Origin: Planctomycetaceae bacterium
GTDB lineage: Bacteria > Planctomycetota > Planctomycetia > Pirellulales > Pirellulaceae
Reading direction: 5' to 3'
NCBI GenBank assembly: GCA_012729315.1
Contig: JAAYDI010000011.1
Location: 16,094-80,093 of the forward strand
DNA length: 64,000 nucleotides
Notes under the pieces: generated by a model
The model's input: only the letters and a program-made list of their open reading frames with translations
Told to the model about the DNA's origin: nothing
Databases searched by the model: none
Shown: positions 8,117 to 17,580 of the stretch, piece after piece
How the letters are laid out: each line of letters starts with the position of its first letter
Numbering within the stretch: position 1 is the stretch's first letter
Position numbers and translations under genes: made by a program

Positions 8117-9705
8117 GGCGTGCCTTCCTTCAAATCGGGCGTGTCCGGCCCTGGTGAAAACACAGTCTTGAGTAGTGACCCCACGACCATGGCCACGCCT
8201 GCCGCCAGGAATGTGCCGATGTTCACGAAGTTGTCACCCACGTAATACTTGACCAGCCCCTGCGTGGCCGCGGCGCCATCTTTCAGGATCTGCGCGCCGT
8301 TCTCGTCCAGCAGGGGCACCTGGACGAACAGATTGAGCGACAGGGATAGCACCGGCAGCACAGCCCCGACGATGATCGCGGCGATAGCGCCCCAGTTGTT
8401 GGCGCGGCGCCAGTAGCAGCAGGCGATCAGGAGTGTCGCCATGCTGGCCAGATAGATCGCGCCGGTTATCTGCAGATACTCCCAGAGGTTGCCCTCCAGT
8501 TTGTACCACAGACCCCAGAACAGGAGGAACACGCCGATCAACGCGACAATGCACCGATTCCACAGAATCCCACGTTTCTCCGACCAGCGCGTGCGGCGGA
8601 ACGGGCCCAGGATGTCGTTGTAGATCACACTGCCCCAAGTCAACATGTAGGATGAATCGGTGGACATGTCGGCCGCCAGCATGGCCGCTACCAGCACTCC
8701 CATCATGCCCGCCGGCACAATCTGGGCCAGCAGGTAGGGCATGGCGAAGAGCGTACCATCCCTTTCCCCAAACTGCAGGCCGATCCCCTCCACCACCGAC
8801 GGATCGATCATGGCCAGCGCCGCGATACCCCAGATTCCCGGAATGACCCAGCGGCAGACAAAGAAGAAGGCCGTACCGGTGTACACGCGGCGGCCGGTCT
8901 TGCTGTCCTTGGCCGATAACAGCCGGGCGATGCAGGTCTGCCACGTCAGCACGGTCGCGATGTTGGTAAACAGATTCGACACTACAAAGGCCCACCCCAG
9001 ATCCTGATGAATGAACGGGTTGAAGCCGCCGGCTCCATGGTGCAACTCGACCGCCTCGACCAGGCGACTCCAGCCTATCTCTCCCAGGATCAGAAAGGTA
9101 ACCACCAGCAACCCGGCGCTCATCACGATGAACTGCAGGAAGTCGGTCACCAGCACCGAGAGCATGCCGCCCACGATGGTGTACACGGCAACGCCCACCA
9201 GCAGCACCGTCATGGCGATCTCCAGATACCCGAGGTCCATACCGCAACAGACCACCAGGAACTGGCCACCGACGCGCAGGAAGACCCCCATGTTGAGCAG
9301 CCCGCCCAGCACGATGACGACGCCGGAGAGCCATCGCACGAACTTGCCATAACGCTGCTCGAACAGTTCTGGAATCGTAATGACGCCCGAGTCGCGCAGC
9401 GGCTTGACGCAGAACCCTGTCCAGCCGACGACGAACATGGCGGCAGCGTTGAGGATGCCGGGGATCGAGCCGGAAAACCCGCGGGTGTATCCGGCCTGCG
9501 CCGTGTACATGCAGGTGACGATGCCAAACTCGGTCGCGGCCAGCGACGCAATCCCCAGGAAGACGTTCATCTCGCGGCCGGCCACCAGGAAATGGTCCAC
9601 CCGGGACACGTATTTCCGCACCATGACCCCGGCCACCATCGTCGCCAACAAGTACATGCCGACGATGCTGCCGTCGAGCGTGGTGAAGGCCGCCATCAAC
9701 GCCAT
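8113..9705 (-). CDS. Sodium:solute symporter (SSS family)
   Basis: The product has 530 residues with about 13 hydrophobic segments, the usual size for SSS carriers. Helix 1 onward reads DGSIVGMYLLATMVAGVMV and is followed by the family's DHFLVAGREMN and ITIPELFEQRYGKFVRWLSG, the latter close to the SSS signature. The start is set at ATG 9705 with GGGAGA upstream; a GTG at 9723 is an alternative. It would bring in a sugar, sugar acid or other organic solute with Na+. It is coupled to the small protein 7844-8116. A decayed DUF1080/esterase locus lies directly upstream, which fits uptake of a polysaccharide breakdown product. Confidence 0.92.
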   Translation of the reverse strand: MALMAAFTTLDGSIVGMYLLATMVAGVMVRKYVSRVDHFLVAGREMNVFLGIASLAATEFGIVTCMYTAQAGYTRGFSGSIPGILNAAAMFVVGWTGFCVKPLRDSGVITIPELFEQRYGKFVRWLSGVVIVLGGLLNMGVFLRVGGQFLVVCCGMDLGYLEIAMTVLLVGVAVYTIVGGMLSVLVTDFLQFIVMSAGLLVVTFLILGEIGWSRLVEAVELHHGAGGFNPFIHQDLGWAFVVSNLFTNIATVLTWQTCIARLLSAKDSKTGRRVYTGTAFFFVCRWVIPGIWGIAALAMIDPSVVEGIGLQFGERDGTLFAMPYLLAQIVPAGMMGVLVAAMLAADMSTDSSYMLTWGSVIYNDILGPFRRTRWSEKRGILWNRCIVALIGVFLLFWGLWYKLEGNLWEYLQITGAIYLASMATLLIACCYWRRANNWGAIAAIIVGAVLPVLSLSLNLFVQVPLLDENGAQILKDGAAATQGLVKYYVGDNFVNIGTFLAAGVAMVVGSLLKTVFSPGPDTPDLKEGTP

Positions 9706-9740
9706 GAGCTCTGTCTCCCGCACAAATACACAAATAAATG

Positions 9741-9868
9741 CTACAGTCGCTTGATCTGAATGTCTTGGAATGGAAGCGGAGTTTCAATTCGTGGCAGGAG
9801 TGCGGCTGCAGACCAATCACACCCCTGGTATCGACGTTGTACTGCTTGTGCAGTTCATCGTCCAGCAT
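9741..9868 (-). pseudogene. C-terminal remnant of a DUF1080 (3-keto-disaccharide hydrolase) protein
   Basis: On the minus strand one frame reads LDDELHKQYNVDTRGVIGLQ and ends HELKLRF. A one-base shift then gives FQDIQIKRL and a stop at 9741-9743. This is the characteristic end of DUF1080 concanavalin-like domains (GVIGLQLHPG...LKLRFKDIRIKRL). Only about 40 codons remain and they are frameshifted. They abut the esterase remnant upstream, so a deletion probably joined two genes. Confidence 0.65.
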
Positions 9869-10076
9869 GCCATGCCGTTGCCCGCCTCTGGCCGATGCAC
9901 CGTGATCCAGGCGTCCGCGTCCTCGAACGTCCCGTCGCCCACCGGCGCTCGCCCGTTCCACAATCCGAGGCGTGTTTCTGCCGCGCGGCGTGGGCGGGGA
10001 GTCCCGCGCCGAGCCACGCGCTGGCCAGCAGCAGGCAGTCGCCCGCCAGGCACCGCAGTTCCATCATCCGGTCCAT
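9869..10076 (-). pseudogene. N-terminal remnant of an alpha/beta hydrolase (esterase)
   Basis: One frame starts with MELRCLAGDCLLLASAWLGA, a decayed signal peptide. After a frameshift near 9960 the sequence reads LWNGRAPVGDGTFEDADAW and then ITVHRPEAGNG, the usual opening of secreted planctomycete esterases just before the CPGGGY oxyanion motif. That motif and the whole catalytic domain are missing. The sequence runs directly into the DUF1080 remnant. Confidence 0.6.
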
Positions 10077-10104
10077 CCCGTCTTCTTCCCCCGCTCTCCC
10101 CCGC

Positions 10105-11928
10105 TCAAAAACTCTCTCCCGCAGGAATGCCCAGCTGTTCCCGCAACCGCTGCTGCGCCTGATCGATGGTCGTCCCTTCGGAAAACATCGGTACCTCGAA
10201 CTGGGCGCACAGCTCGAACAGCCGCTTGACGAGCGGCCGCAGCGTCTGCACCTGGTCGGCGCCCAGCTCGCTGGCCGGCAGGACCCATGCCGGCTCGATC
10301 GCGGCGCGGTAGGCGCAGATCGAAGCCTTGTCGACCCGCGCTTTCACCACATCGCTGCCGGCCAGCGCGAGTGCGTCGGAGAATGCCGCCAGCGCCGCCT
10401 GGGCAATCGTGTCGTCGATTGCATAGTCCGCGCCCCGGCCAAAGCAGTTGCGGTGGATTTTCCGCGCGGCGCAGTGGTCGTGGTACATGTTGATGAACTG
10501 CCGGATCGGCGGCGCAGCCGGGCCGTAATGCAGATCGAGGAATTCGTCGATCAACTGCTGGCCGCTCCGCGTCGGATCCCATAACAGGTTGGCCATCACG
10601 TAGTTGCGCAGGTCCGAGAGTTCGGCACCGGTCGAGTTGCCGGCCGCCTGCATGAAGATCCCCTGCGCGCCGTGCGCCACGAAGTAACGGATGTTGGGCT
10701 CGATCACGCGCAGGTTCGGGCAGGGCAACAGATAGTTGGTAAAGTTGGTGTTGTAGTTCCAGATGAAGATGTTACTGGTCAACTTGCCCCAGGCGTCCAT
10801 ATCCTGGCAGAACCGCACGTTCTGCTCGCAGGCTGGATCGTTGATTGGATGGAGCATGCAGCACTCAATGCTGCAGAGCTGGATCTGCACGTTCGGCCGG
10901 GGCTTGAGCGTCCGGGGCGGGGTGCGGCTGTACCAGTAGCTGAGCGTTCCGACCTTCACCTGCGGGTGCTGCCGCGCCACGACGTCCGCGATCGCGTTGA
11001 CGAACTCCAACAGCGTGCCCATCGGCGTCCCCTCGCGGTCGTCGATCGCCTGGCATTGCGGACACTGACAGTACTGCGCATTGTCGTTCTGACTGACCGC
11101 GACGTTCTCCTTGTCCGGATGCGCCTCCAACTCGGCCAGCACCGCGTCGGTCACAATCCGGAGCACGTCGGGATGAGTCAGGCACGGTTCGCTCTGCGAC
11201 CAGTCGTCCGAAACGTCCGACAGGCGTTTGCCGTCCCGCAGCGCGAAGTACTCCGGATGCTCCTGACCATACTTGCTGGTCGGGATCTGCCGGCCAAACG
11301 TATGACTGATAAGCGACTGGCCGGTGGTCCCGCCGTATTTGAGGTCGCCCCTCACCGTGTTCACCCGCAGACGCGCGGCCAGCATCGGTGAGCGGTTGGT
11401 CTCGCCATAGTAGCTCCAGCGGAACGAGAGCGGCGGGGTGTAATTCCGGTCCACCGCCGCGATCACCGCCGACGGCGCCAGCCGTGGCACATGCGTGTGG
11501 TCCGCGGTCAGGAACCGCACCCCCAGATAGTCTTCCAGGAAGGTGTACACACCATAGAGCGTGCCGCGCGGCCGGCCGCCGACAATCGCGATGAGACCGT
11601 CGCGGACCACGATCCGCAATTGCTCAGGCCCCATCGCCGCGACGTCCACCTGCAGGCCGGCGTCGGCCAGCATCGGACTGGCGCCGATCAGCACGTGCCG
11701 ATCCGGCCGGTCAGCAGTTGTCACGATCGGCAATTGAATCCCACTCGCCTGCGCCAGGAACGACTGAAACTCCTCGGCCGCATGAATTTCGCTGGGGATC
11801 GCATCGTCCGCGATCACGATGTCCCAACCCGCGAGCTTGGCCAGGTCGACACCACTCTGCTGTGCAAGCGATCCGGCGGCCAAGCCATGCACCAGCACCA
11901 GACATCCGGCCAGTATTGCACGCGACAT
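10105..11928 (-). CDS. Secreted DUF4838 protein (glycoside-hydrolase-like)
   Basis: The product has 607 residues. ATG 11928 follows GAGGAACATACG; the frame extends upstream to 12081 without support. A signal peptide (MSRAILAGCLVLVHGLAAGS-LAQ) precedes an N-terminal GH67-like domain with VLIGASPML and GTLYGVYTFLEDYLGVRFL, which recurs in planctomycete DUF4838 proteins. The central DUF4838 region (about 200-450) includes VSQNDNAQYCQCPQC and the string NIFIWNYNTNFTNYLLPCPN. The family is linked to uronic acid and glycan breakdown, but no activity is established that I can name. It sits in a minus-strand group with the LamG protein, and a decayed esterase and DUF1080 gene lie downstream, suggesting a former glycan-use cluster. 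Confidence 0.8.
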   Translation of the reverse strand: MSRAILAGCLVLVHGLAAGSLAQQSGVDLAKLAGWDIVIADDAIPSEIHAAEEFQSFLAQASGIQLPIVTTADRPDRHVLIGASPMLADAGLQVDVAAMGPEQLRIVVRDGLIAIVGGRPRGTLYGVYTFLEDYLGVRFLTADHTHVPRLAPSAVIAAVDRNYTPPLSFRWSYYGETNRSPMLAARLRVNTVRGDLKYGGTTGQSLISHTFGRQIPTSKYGQEHPEYFALRDGKRLSDVSDDWSQSEPCLTHPDVLRIVTDAVLAELEAHPDKENVAVSQNDNAQYCQCPQCQAIDDREGTPMGTLLEFVNAIADVVARQHPQVKVGTLSYWYSRTPPRTLKPRPNVQIQLCSIECCMLHPINDPACEQNVRFCQDMDAWGKLTSNIFIWNYNTNFTNYLLPCPNLRVIEPNIRYFVAHGAQGIFMQAAGNSTGAELSDLRNYVMANLLWDPTRSGQQLIDEFLDLHYGPAAPPIRQFINMYHDHCAARKIHRNCFGRGADYAIDDTIAQAALAAFSDALALAGSDVVKARVDKASICAYRAAIEPAWVLPASELGADQVQTLRPLVKRLFELCAQFEVPMFSEGTTIDQAQQRLREQLGIPAGESF

Positions 11929-11990
11929 CGTATGTTCCTCCGGCAGGTGACAGCAGCACAAAACGGCTCGTATTCTAAGCCTGCCAACAA

Positions 11991-12009
11991 GCCGGTACAA
12001 CATACCGGC
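11991..12009. terminator. Perfect 7-bp hairpin, possible terminator of the LamG gene
   Basis: GCCGGTA and TACCGGC enclose the 5-base loop CAACA. On the minus strand the stem is followed by TTGTTGG, only mildly T-rich. It lies about 180 bp after the end of the LamG gene and 60 bp before the DUF4838 start, so it could end the first transcript or sit in the leader of the second. Confidence 0.35.
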
Positions 12010-12185
12010 CGGGAGGGAAACACGTGGCGGCACAGCCGGCGCCCAGACGGCACCATCGGCCCCGCGCGCATTGCCTGTCACGGCGCCGATACGGCCCGGA
12101 CCAACATGCGTGGCACCGGTCCTGCCAGAGAGTAGTGGCCGGCGCGCGGCAAAGCGACGTGACCAGCGGTGCCGCGCGCAGACCG

Positions 12186-12953
12186 CTATCGATTACAGCC
12201 GCAGCCAGGGAGATCTGCCCAGTCTCCCAATTCCTCGCTGTCAGACACGCGGTCCACGACACCCCAGTACAGACGGACACTCTCGATCAGTCCGTGCCAG
12301 TGCTGCGGACCCGTGTACTCGCCGGCCGGCTCACCATAGTCCGCGCCCACACACATCGGCTCCGCCGGCACATCAGCCAGCGGACGACCCGGCTTCGTCG
12401 ACACCGGCCAGCCGTTGGACACCAGCGTGATGTTCCCCTTCGCGTCGATCGTGCCGAACAGGTGTACCCACCGATCGGTGCCGGCCACTTCAGAACCGGC
12501 TACCGTTGTGAGCTTGCCGTCCGCCCGCACCGAGAAGTGGGGAATGCCGTTCTTCAGATACAGGCTGAATCCGTTCACCTGATCGCCGACTGAAATAATG
12601 ACCCCATCCGCGCTGGCAGGCTTGCAGCGCGCACCGACCGACAGCGTGCGCGACACGAAGTCGAGCGTCTCGGCCCCCTCCGTGACCGTGATGGAACCTG
12701 CGCCCGCAAACGCAACCGCCGGCCGACGGCGACCGGGTACGATCTCGCCTCCCACAAGCTGCCCGTCATGCTTCTGGCCCGAAGCGTCGCTCACCCGGCC
12801 ATCTTCTACGCCGAAAAAGTCGTAATGCAGCACCAGCTGCGGCTCGCGCGGGTCGAGCACCCGGGTGCGTTTCTCCTCGGCCACCACCGCCCCCGCGAGA
12901 ATCGGCACCGTGACGGCCGTGACCAGAATCCGAATGACCCCACCGCATCTCAT
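12186..12953 (-). CDS. Secreted LamG/concanavalin-A-like domain protein
   Basis: The product has 255 residues with a signal peptide (MRCGGVIRILVTAVTVPILA, cleavage near VVA-EE). An AAAAGGAG site lies 7 bases before the ATG. The rest is one jelly-roll domain: LVLHYDFFGVEDGRVSDAS, then HDGQLVGGEIVPGRR, SLYLKNGIPHFSV, a DRWVHLFGTIDAKGNITL strand pair and the closing GLIESVRLYWGVV. This is the usual LamG-3 pattern that binds carbohydrate. No catalytic domain is attached, so it may be a free-standing binding module. It has its own start and is divergent from the efflux genes. Confidence 0.75.
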   Translation of the reverse strand: MRCGGVIRILVTAVTVPILAGAVVAEEKRTRVLDPREPQLVLHYDFFGVEDGRVSDASGQKHDGQLVGGEIVPGRRRPAVAFAGAGSITVTEGAETLDFVSRTLSVGARCKPASADGVIISVGDQVNGFSLYLKNGIPHFSVRADGKLTTVAGSEVAGTDRWVHLFGTIDAKGNITLVSNGWPVSTKPGRPLADVPAEPMCVGADYGEPAGEYTGPQHWHGLIESVRLYWGVVDRVSDSEELGDWADLPGCGCNR

Positions 12954-13217
12954 CAGCCGGCTCCTTTTACAGAACGAGAAACAGCACCTTATGCACTACG
13001 TGCCCGAGGCGGGCCCGGTTCGCTGCCAAATGGCATGCGGTTACCCGCCACCCGTGCCTTCTACCGGCTTCCGCAGGTGGTGGATGGTTTGACTTTCCCG
13101 ATCGGCGGTGGGATTGAGGGCATGTCTTGTGTCCGGGGCACGGCCGAGTACATTAGGTTGCAGGCGTGTGATGCTCCACGTTCCGGTTCCCGACCTGCAC
13201 AGAGGATACTCCAGACC

Positions 13218-14432
13218 ATGGCGCGAAGTGCTGCAGCCCGTTCGATTGTCGCGTGGGTAGCTCTCCTGGCACCACTTCTGTCTGGCTGTGAGAACCTGGG
13301 GCTGTCCTCTCTGCTTGAGAGCGTGCAGGAGGCAGCATCGGAGCTGCGGTACGCGGCGCCGGACGCCGCCACGGAGGTGATCCGGCTGACGGATACCGAA
13401 CGGGCGATCGCAGGTCTGGCCGTGGAGGAGGTGCAGCTGCACGAGAGCCGGCCCGTGCTGCGGGCGATGGCCATGGTGCTGGCCCCGCAGTCCCAGACGG
13501 CTATTGTCAGCCACGCTTTCTCCGGGCGGGTTTCGGAGATTCTGGTCCGCGTCGGCGAGCGGGTGGAGCGGGGGCAGCCGGTGCTGGTCCTCGAGAGCCA
13601 GGCGGTGGGGCAGGCGAAATCCGATTTCTACAAGGCGATAGCCGATCTGGAACTGGCCCAGCTCAATGTGGAGCGTGAGCGGCACCTGCTCGAACAGGGC
13701 ATCGGCGTCAACAAGAATCTCGTCGCCGCCGAAGCGACCTTCAAGATCGCCCAGTCGACCAGGGAGGTGTGCGAGAAGGCGTTGCACGTGCTGGGCTTCA
13801 CCGAAGACCAGGTCTTGGCGATGGGGCAGACCCATCAGATCAGCCCGTCGATTCAGCTCTTCGCCCCGCTGACCGGGCGCGTCGTGGAAATCAACGTGGT
13901 CGTGGGGGCACCGGTCGACGAGAGCACCGAGATCCTCAAGATTGCCGACACGGACGTGGTGTGGGTGGATGCCGAGATCTACGAAAAGGACTTCGCCAAG
14001 GTGGTGGTGGGGCAGCAGACCAGGATCCGCGTGCCGGCGTTTCCCGACACGGTCTTTGACGGCAGCCTCACCTACGTGGGAGACCGTTTCGATCTGACGA
14101 CCCGCACGATCACCGTGCGGTCGGAGGTGCAGAACGCGGAGGGGAAGCTCAAGGCCGGCATGTTCGCCGACGTGGAAATCCTGCTTAATGGCACGACCCA
14201 GATGCTGGCAGTGCACAAGGATGCGGTGCTGCAGGACGGCGACAAGAGGATCGTGTTCGTCGTGGCAGGGGACGGCTATCGGCGCCGCGAAATCGAGACC
14301 GGTCCGCTCGCAGGGGAGTACCTGACCGTGGTCCGGGGATTGGAGAAGGGGGAACAGGTCGTCGTGGAGGGAAACTACCAGCTGCGATCTGTGCTGCTCC
14401 GGGATCAGCTGCAGGCGGAGCATTCCCACTGA
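13218..14432 (+). CDS. RND efflux periplasmic adaptor (membrane fusion) lipoprotein
   Basis: The product has 404 residues. ATG 13218 gives a lipoprotein signal ending in LLSGC with Cys24; the frame is open further upstream to 12768, but that part overlaps the divergent LamG gene. Adaptor landmarks appear in order: the first barrel/lipoyl half FSGRVSEILVRVGERVERGQ, a helical hairpin (LELAQLNVERERHLLEQGI), the second lipoyl half LFAPLTGRVVEINVVVGAPV, a beta-barrel (VWVDAEIYEKDFAKVVVGQ) and the membrane-proximal part ending VVVEGNYQLRS. This is the CzcB/CusB type. It links the RND pump 70 bp downstream to the outer-membrane channel on the other strand. Confidence 0.9.
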   Translation: MARSAAARSIVAWVALLAPLLSGCENLGLSSLLESVQEAASELRYAAPDAATEVIRLTDTERAIAGLAVEEVQLHESRPVLRAMAMVLAPQSQTAIVSHAFSGRVSEILVRVGERVERGQPVLVLESQAVGQAKSDFYKAIADLELAQLNVERERHLLEQGIGVNKNLVAAEATFKIAQSTREVCEKALHVLGFTEDQVLAMGQTHQISPSIQLFAPLTGRVVEINVVVGAPVDESTEILKIADTDVVWVDAEIYEKDFAKVVVGQQTRIRVPAFPDTVFDGSLTYVGDRFDLTTRTITVRSEVQNAEGKLKAGMFADVEILLNGTTQMLAVHKDAVLQDGDKRIVFVVAGDGYRRREIETGPLAGEYLTVVRGLEKGEQVVVEGNYQLRSVLLRDQLQAEHSH

Positions 14433-14502
14433 AACGCCGGCCGGTTGTTTCAGGATGTTCCCCTGCGGAGCGTGTGACAGGTACTAATGAGGAGTCGCCC
14501 TG

Positions 14503-17500
14503 GTGATTCGAACGATCATTGACGTGGCGTTGCGCAATCGCCTGCTCGTAGTGCTGCTGACCCTGCTCGTATCCGCCGGCGGCTTTGCCGCCTACCAGGC
14601 GATGCCGAAAGACGTCTATCCGGATCTCAACGCGCCGCTGGTGAATATCATCACGTCCTATCACGGCATGGCGGCCGAGGACGTGGAACGGATGGTGACA
14701 TATCCACTCGAGAGTCTCATGAGTGGCAGCCCCGGCGTCACGCGTGTGCGATCGGAATCGACCACCGGCGAGTCGGTCGTGACGGTTGAATTCGACTGGG
14801 ACGTCGACATCTACCAGGCGCGCCAGATCGTCGCCGGCAAACTGGAGATCCTGGCCGAACAGCTGCCGTCGGGGGCATCGCGCCCGGTCATGGGTCCGGT
14901 ATCTTCGCGGATGGGGGAGGTCTTCGAGTTCGCCGTCGTCGGCGACGGCGTGGATCCGATGGAGTTGCGCGGCGTAGCCGACTGGACGATTCGCTACCGG
15001 CTGCTGGGTGTCAACGGCGTGTCCTTCGTGGTGAATCTCGGCGGATTTGCCCGGCAGTACCAGGTGTTCCTGCGGCCGGACGCGCTGCGTCAATACGGGA
15101 TCAGCGTGGCGGATGTCGAGGAGGCGATTGCCGACAGCAACCGCAACTTCTCTGGGGGGATCATCACCGAAAAGGCCCAGGAGTTCCTGATCAAGGGGAT
15201 CGGGCAGGTGGAGTCCCTGGAGCACATCCAGAACACCGTCATCACGTCGCGCAACAATATCCCGGTCTACGTGCAGGATGTGGCCGACGTGCGGATCGGG
15301 CACAAGCCTCCGCGTGGCCGCGCCAGCCTCAACAACCGGGAGGCGGTGTCGGTGGTCGTCCAGAAACAGTATGGCGGTGATACGCTGGCGGTCATTGAGA
15401 ATATCAAGGCGTTCCTGCGGGACATCCAGGGTGACCTGCCGCACGGTGTGGAGGTGATTCCGTACTACGACCAATCGACTCTGATCTGGAGCACGCTGCG
15501 GCATGTCGGCTTCTCGATGCTCGAGGGAGGAATGCTGGTCCTGCTGGTGATCCTGCTGTTTCTGGGCAACCTGCGCGCCTCGCTGGTCGCCGCGCTGACG
15601 ATCCCCGTGTCGGTGCTCTTCGCGCTGCTGCTGATGCATCTGGGCGGGGTGTCGCTGACGGTGATGGCACTGGGCGGCCTGGCCATCGGCGTGGGCAAGA
15701 TGGCCAGCGGTTCCGTGATCATGGTCGAGAACATGTACAAGGCGTTTGAATCGGGAGCGGACCACACGCCCCTGGAGGCCGCCGCGCATGGCGCGCGGGA
15801 GGTCGGACCCTATGTCTTCTCGGCAAACGTCATCATCGTGCTCGTGTTCCTGCCGCTGCTGGCACTCGAAGGGATCGCCGGCCGGATGTTCCGCCCCACC
15901 GCCTATGCGCTGGTGGCGGCCCTGCTGGGCTCGCTCGTGATGAACATCACCCTCCAACCTGTGCTGATGTCCTTCTGCATGCGTGCCCGCGACCTGCACC
16001 GGAAGGAGAACATCTTCATCCGCCTGGCCACGCGTTTCTACCTGTTCCTGCTCCGCGTGTCTTTCCGCCTGAAGCTCGGCGTGCTGGCCGTGGCCCTGCT
16101 CGTCCTCGCCCTGGGCGGCCTGGCCTATCGGCAGCTGGGGAGCGAGTTTGTGCCCTTCTTTGACGAAGGGTCGCTGATGCTCAGCACGGTGATGCTGCCC
16201 GAGACATCGCTGCAGGAATCGTGCCGGATCGGCCAGAAGGTGGAAGAGATCCTGCTTTCGTTCCCCGATGTGCTGAACGTCTGCCGTGCCACGGGCATGG
16301 GCGAAGAGACCGAACACGTGCATCCCGCCAACCACTCGCACAACCTCCTGCAACTCAAACCGCTGGAAGAACGGCAGCTGGGATATGCGGAGTTGACGGA
16401 AGCCATGCGTCACAAACTCGACCAGGTCCCTGGCATCGTCTACATGTTCGAACAGCCGATTGCCAACAAGCTGTCCGAGATGCTGACGGGCGTTGAAGGA
16501 CAGATTTCTCTCAAGCTCTTCGGACCGGATCTGGATGTACTCAACGCCAAGATCCAGGAGATGCACGATGTGATCAGGACCATGCCGGGCGTGGCGGACC
16601 TGCAGATCGAACAGACGACCGGCATTCCGCTCATCGTGATCGAACTGGATCGCGAGGCGCTGGCCCGGCATGGCCTGCACGTCAGCGCCGTGGGGGACCT
16701 GATCGAGACGGCTCTCAACGGCGTGGAGGTGACCGATGTGCGCGAGCAGGAACGACTCACCTCGGTGCTGCTGCGCCTGCCCGAGGAGTACCGCCATAGC
16801 GTGGACGCGATCGCCAACCTGCTGGTCGACACGCCGGCCGGGAACCGGATTCCGCTGTCGGATCTGGCCCGGATCGACCGGGATGAAGGGCCGCAGACGA
16901 TCTTCCGTGAGGGGCTCACGCGGCGCAAGATTCTCATGTGCAACGTCGTGGGGCGGGACGTCGTGGGATTCGTCCAGGAGGCGACGCAGCGGATCAGGGA
17001 CACCGTCCCTCTGCCGGTCGGATACCGGTTCGCATTTGGCGGGCAGTTCGAGAGTCAACAGCGGACCATGCGGCAGCTCAGCTGGCTGATGCTGATCGTC
17101 GGGTTGAGCGTGCTGGTCGTGCTGTTCGCCTCGCTGGGCTCGTTCCGCCAGTCGCTGCTGCTGCTGTTGAACGTCCCGTTCACACTCGCCGGCGGCATCG
17201 TCGCCCTCTATCTGACCGGCCAGACCTTGAATGTGTCGTCGGTCATCGGGTTCATAGCGCTCTTCGGCATCGCCCTCCAGAACGGCGTCGTCCTGGTGGG
17301 CAAAATCAATGATCTGCGACGCGGCGGCATGGAACTGCACGCGGCGGTGCTGGAAGGAGCGGCGCGGCGCTTCCGGCCGATCATGATGACGGAGTTGATC
17401 CTGATCCTGGGTGTGCTGCCGCTGGCGCTGGGCAGCGCCTCGGGTTCGGAAATCCACCGCCCCTTGGCCGTGGTCTACATCGGCGGGTTCGTCGTGGCGA

Positions 17501-17577
17501 TCTTCTTCGAGCAGTTCGTGCTGCCGATCCTGTATGAGCTCTTTGCACGAATACGCGGCGAGCGCGCCTTGTGCTGA
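14503..17577 (+). CDS. RND efflux pump, heavy-metal (CzcA/CusA) type
   Basis: The product has 1024 residues, the normal length. The GTG start at 14503 is preceded by GAGGAG. The opening MIRTIIDVALRNRLLVVLL and the motif LNAPLVNIITSYHGMAAEDV are typical of the family, with 12 membrane helices and two large periplasmic loops. Helix 4 reads AIGVGKMASGSVIMVEN (394-410); the Asp that relays protons in CusA and CzcA is replaced by Ser402 in my alignment. A His-rich string EHVHPANHSHN (His605, 607, 611, 613) lies in the second periplasmic loop and might bind metal. Substrate is probably a metal ion or small molecule. Whether it is proton-driven is open. Confidence 0.9.
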   Translation: MIRTIIDVALRNRLLVVLLTLLVSAGGFAAYQAMPKDVYPDLNAPLVNIITSYHGMAAEDVERMVTYPLESLMSGSPGVTRVRSESTTGESVVTVEFDWDVDIYQARQIVAGKLEILAEQLPSGASRPVMGPVSSRMGEVFEFAVVGDGVDPMELRGVADWTIRYRLLGVNGVSFVVNLGGFARQYQVFLRPDALRQYGISVADVEEAIADSNRNFSGGIITEKAQEFLIKGIGQVESLEHIQNTVITSRNNIPVYVQDVADVRIGHKPPRGRASLNNREAVSVVVQKQYGGDTLAVIENIKAFLRDIQGDLPHGVEVIPYYDQSTLIWSTLRHVGFSMLEGGMLVLLVILLFLGNLRASLVAALTIPVSVLFALLLMHLGGVSLTVMALGGLAIGVGKMASGSVIMVENMYKAFESGADHTPLEAAAHGAREVGPYVFSANVIIVLVFLPLLALEGIAGRMFRPTAYALVAALLGSLVMNITLQPVLMSFCMRARDLHRKENIFIRLATRFYLFLLRVSFRLKLGVLAVALLVLALGGLAYRQLGSEFVPFFDEGSLMLSTVMLPETSLQESCRIGQKVEEILLSFPDVLNVCRATGMGEETEHVHPANHSHNLLQLKPLEERQLGYAELTEAMRHKLDQVPGIVYMFEQPIANKLSEMLTGVEGQISLKLFGPDLDVLNAKIQEMHDVIRTMPGVADLQIEQTTGIPLIVIELDREALARHGLHVSAVGDLIETALNGVEVTDVREQERLTSVLLRLPEEYRHSVDAIANLLVDTPAGNRIPLSDLARIDRDEGPQTIFREGLTRRKILMCNVVGRDVVGFVQEATQRIRDTVPLPVGYRFAFGGQFESQQRTMRQLSWLMLIVGLSVLVVLFASLGSFRQSLLLLLNVPFTLAGGIVALYLTGQTLNVSSVIGFIALFGIALQNGVVLVGKINDLRRGGMELHAAVLEGAARRFRPIMMTELILILGVLPLALGSASGSEIHRPLAVVYIGGFVVAIFFEQFVLPILYELFARIRGERALC

Positions 17578-17580
17578 ACG

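Noticed and set aside
8234..9961. Minus-strand 575-codon frame overlapping the first sodium symporter
   Set aside because: Shifted shadow of the symporter. Only its first 40 codons or so (9741-9868) are meaningful, as the DUF1080 remnant.
12768..13217. 150-residue N-terminal extension of the efflux adaptor
   Set aside because: Overlaps the divergent LamG gene and lacks a ribosome site. The lipoprotein signal begins at 13218.
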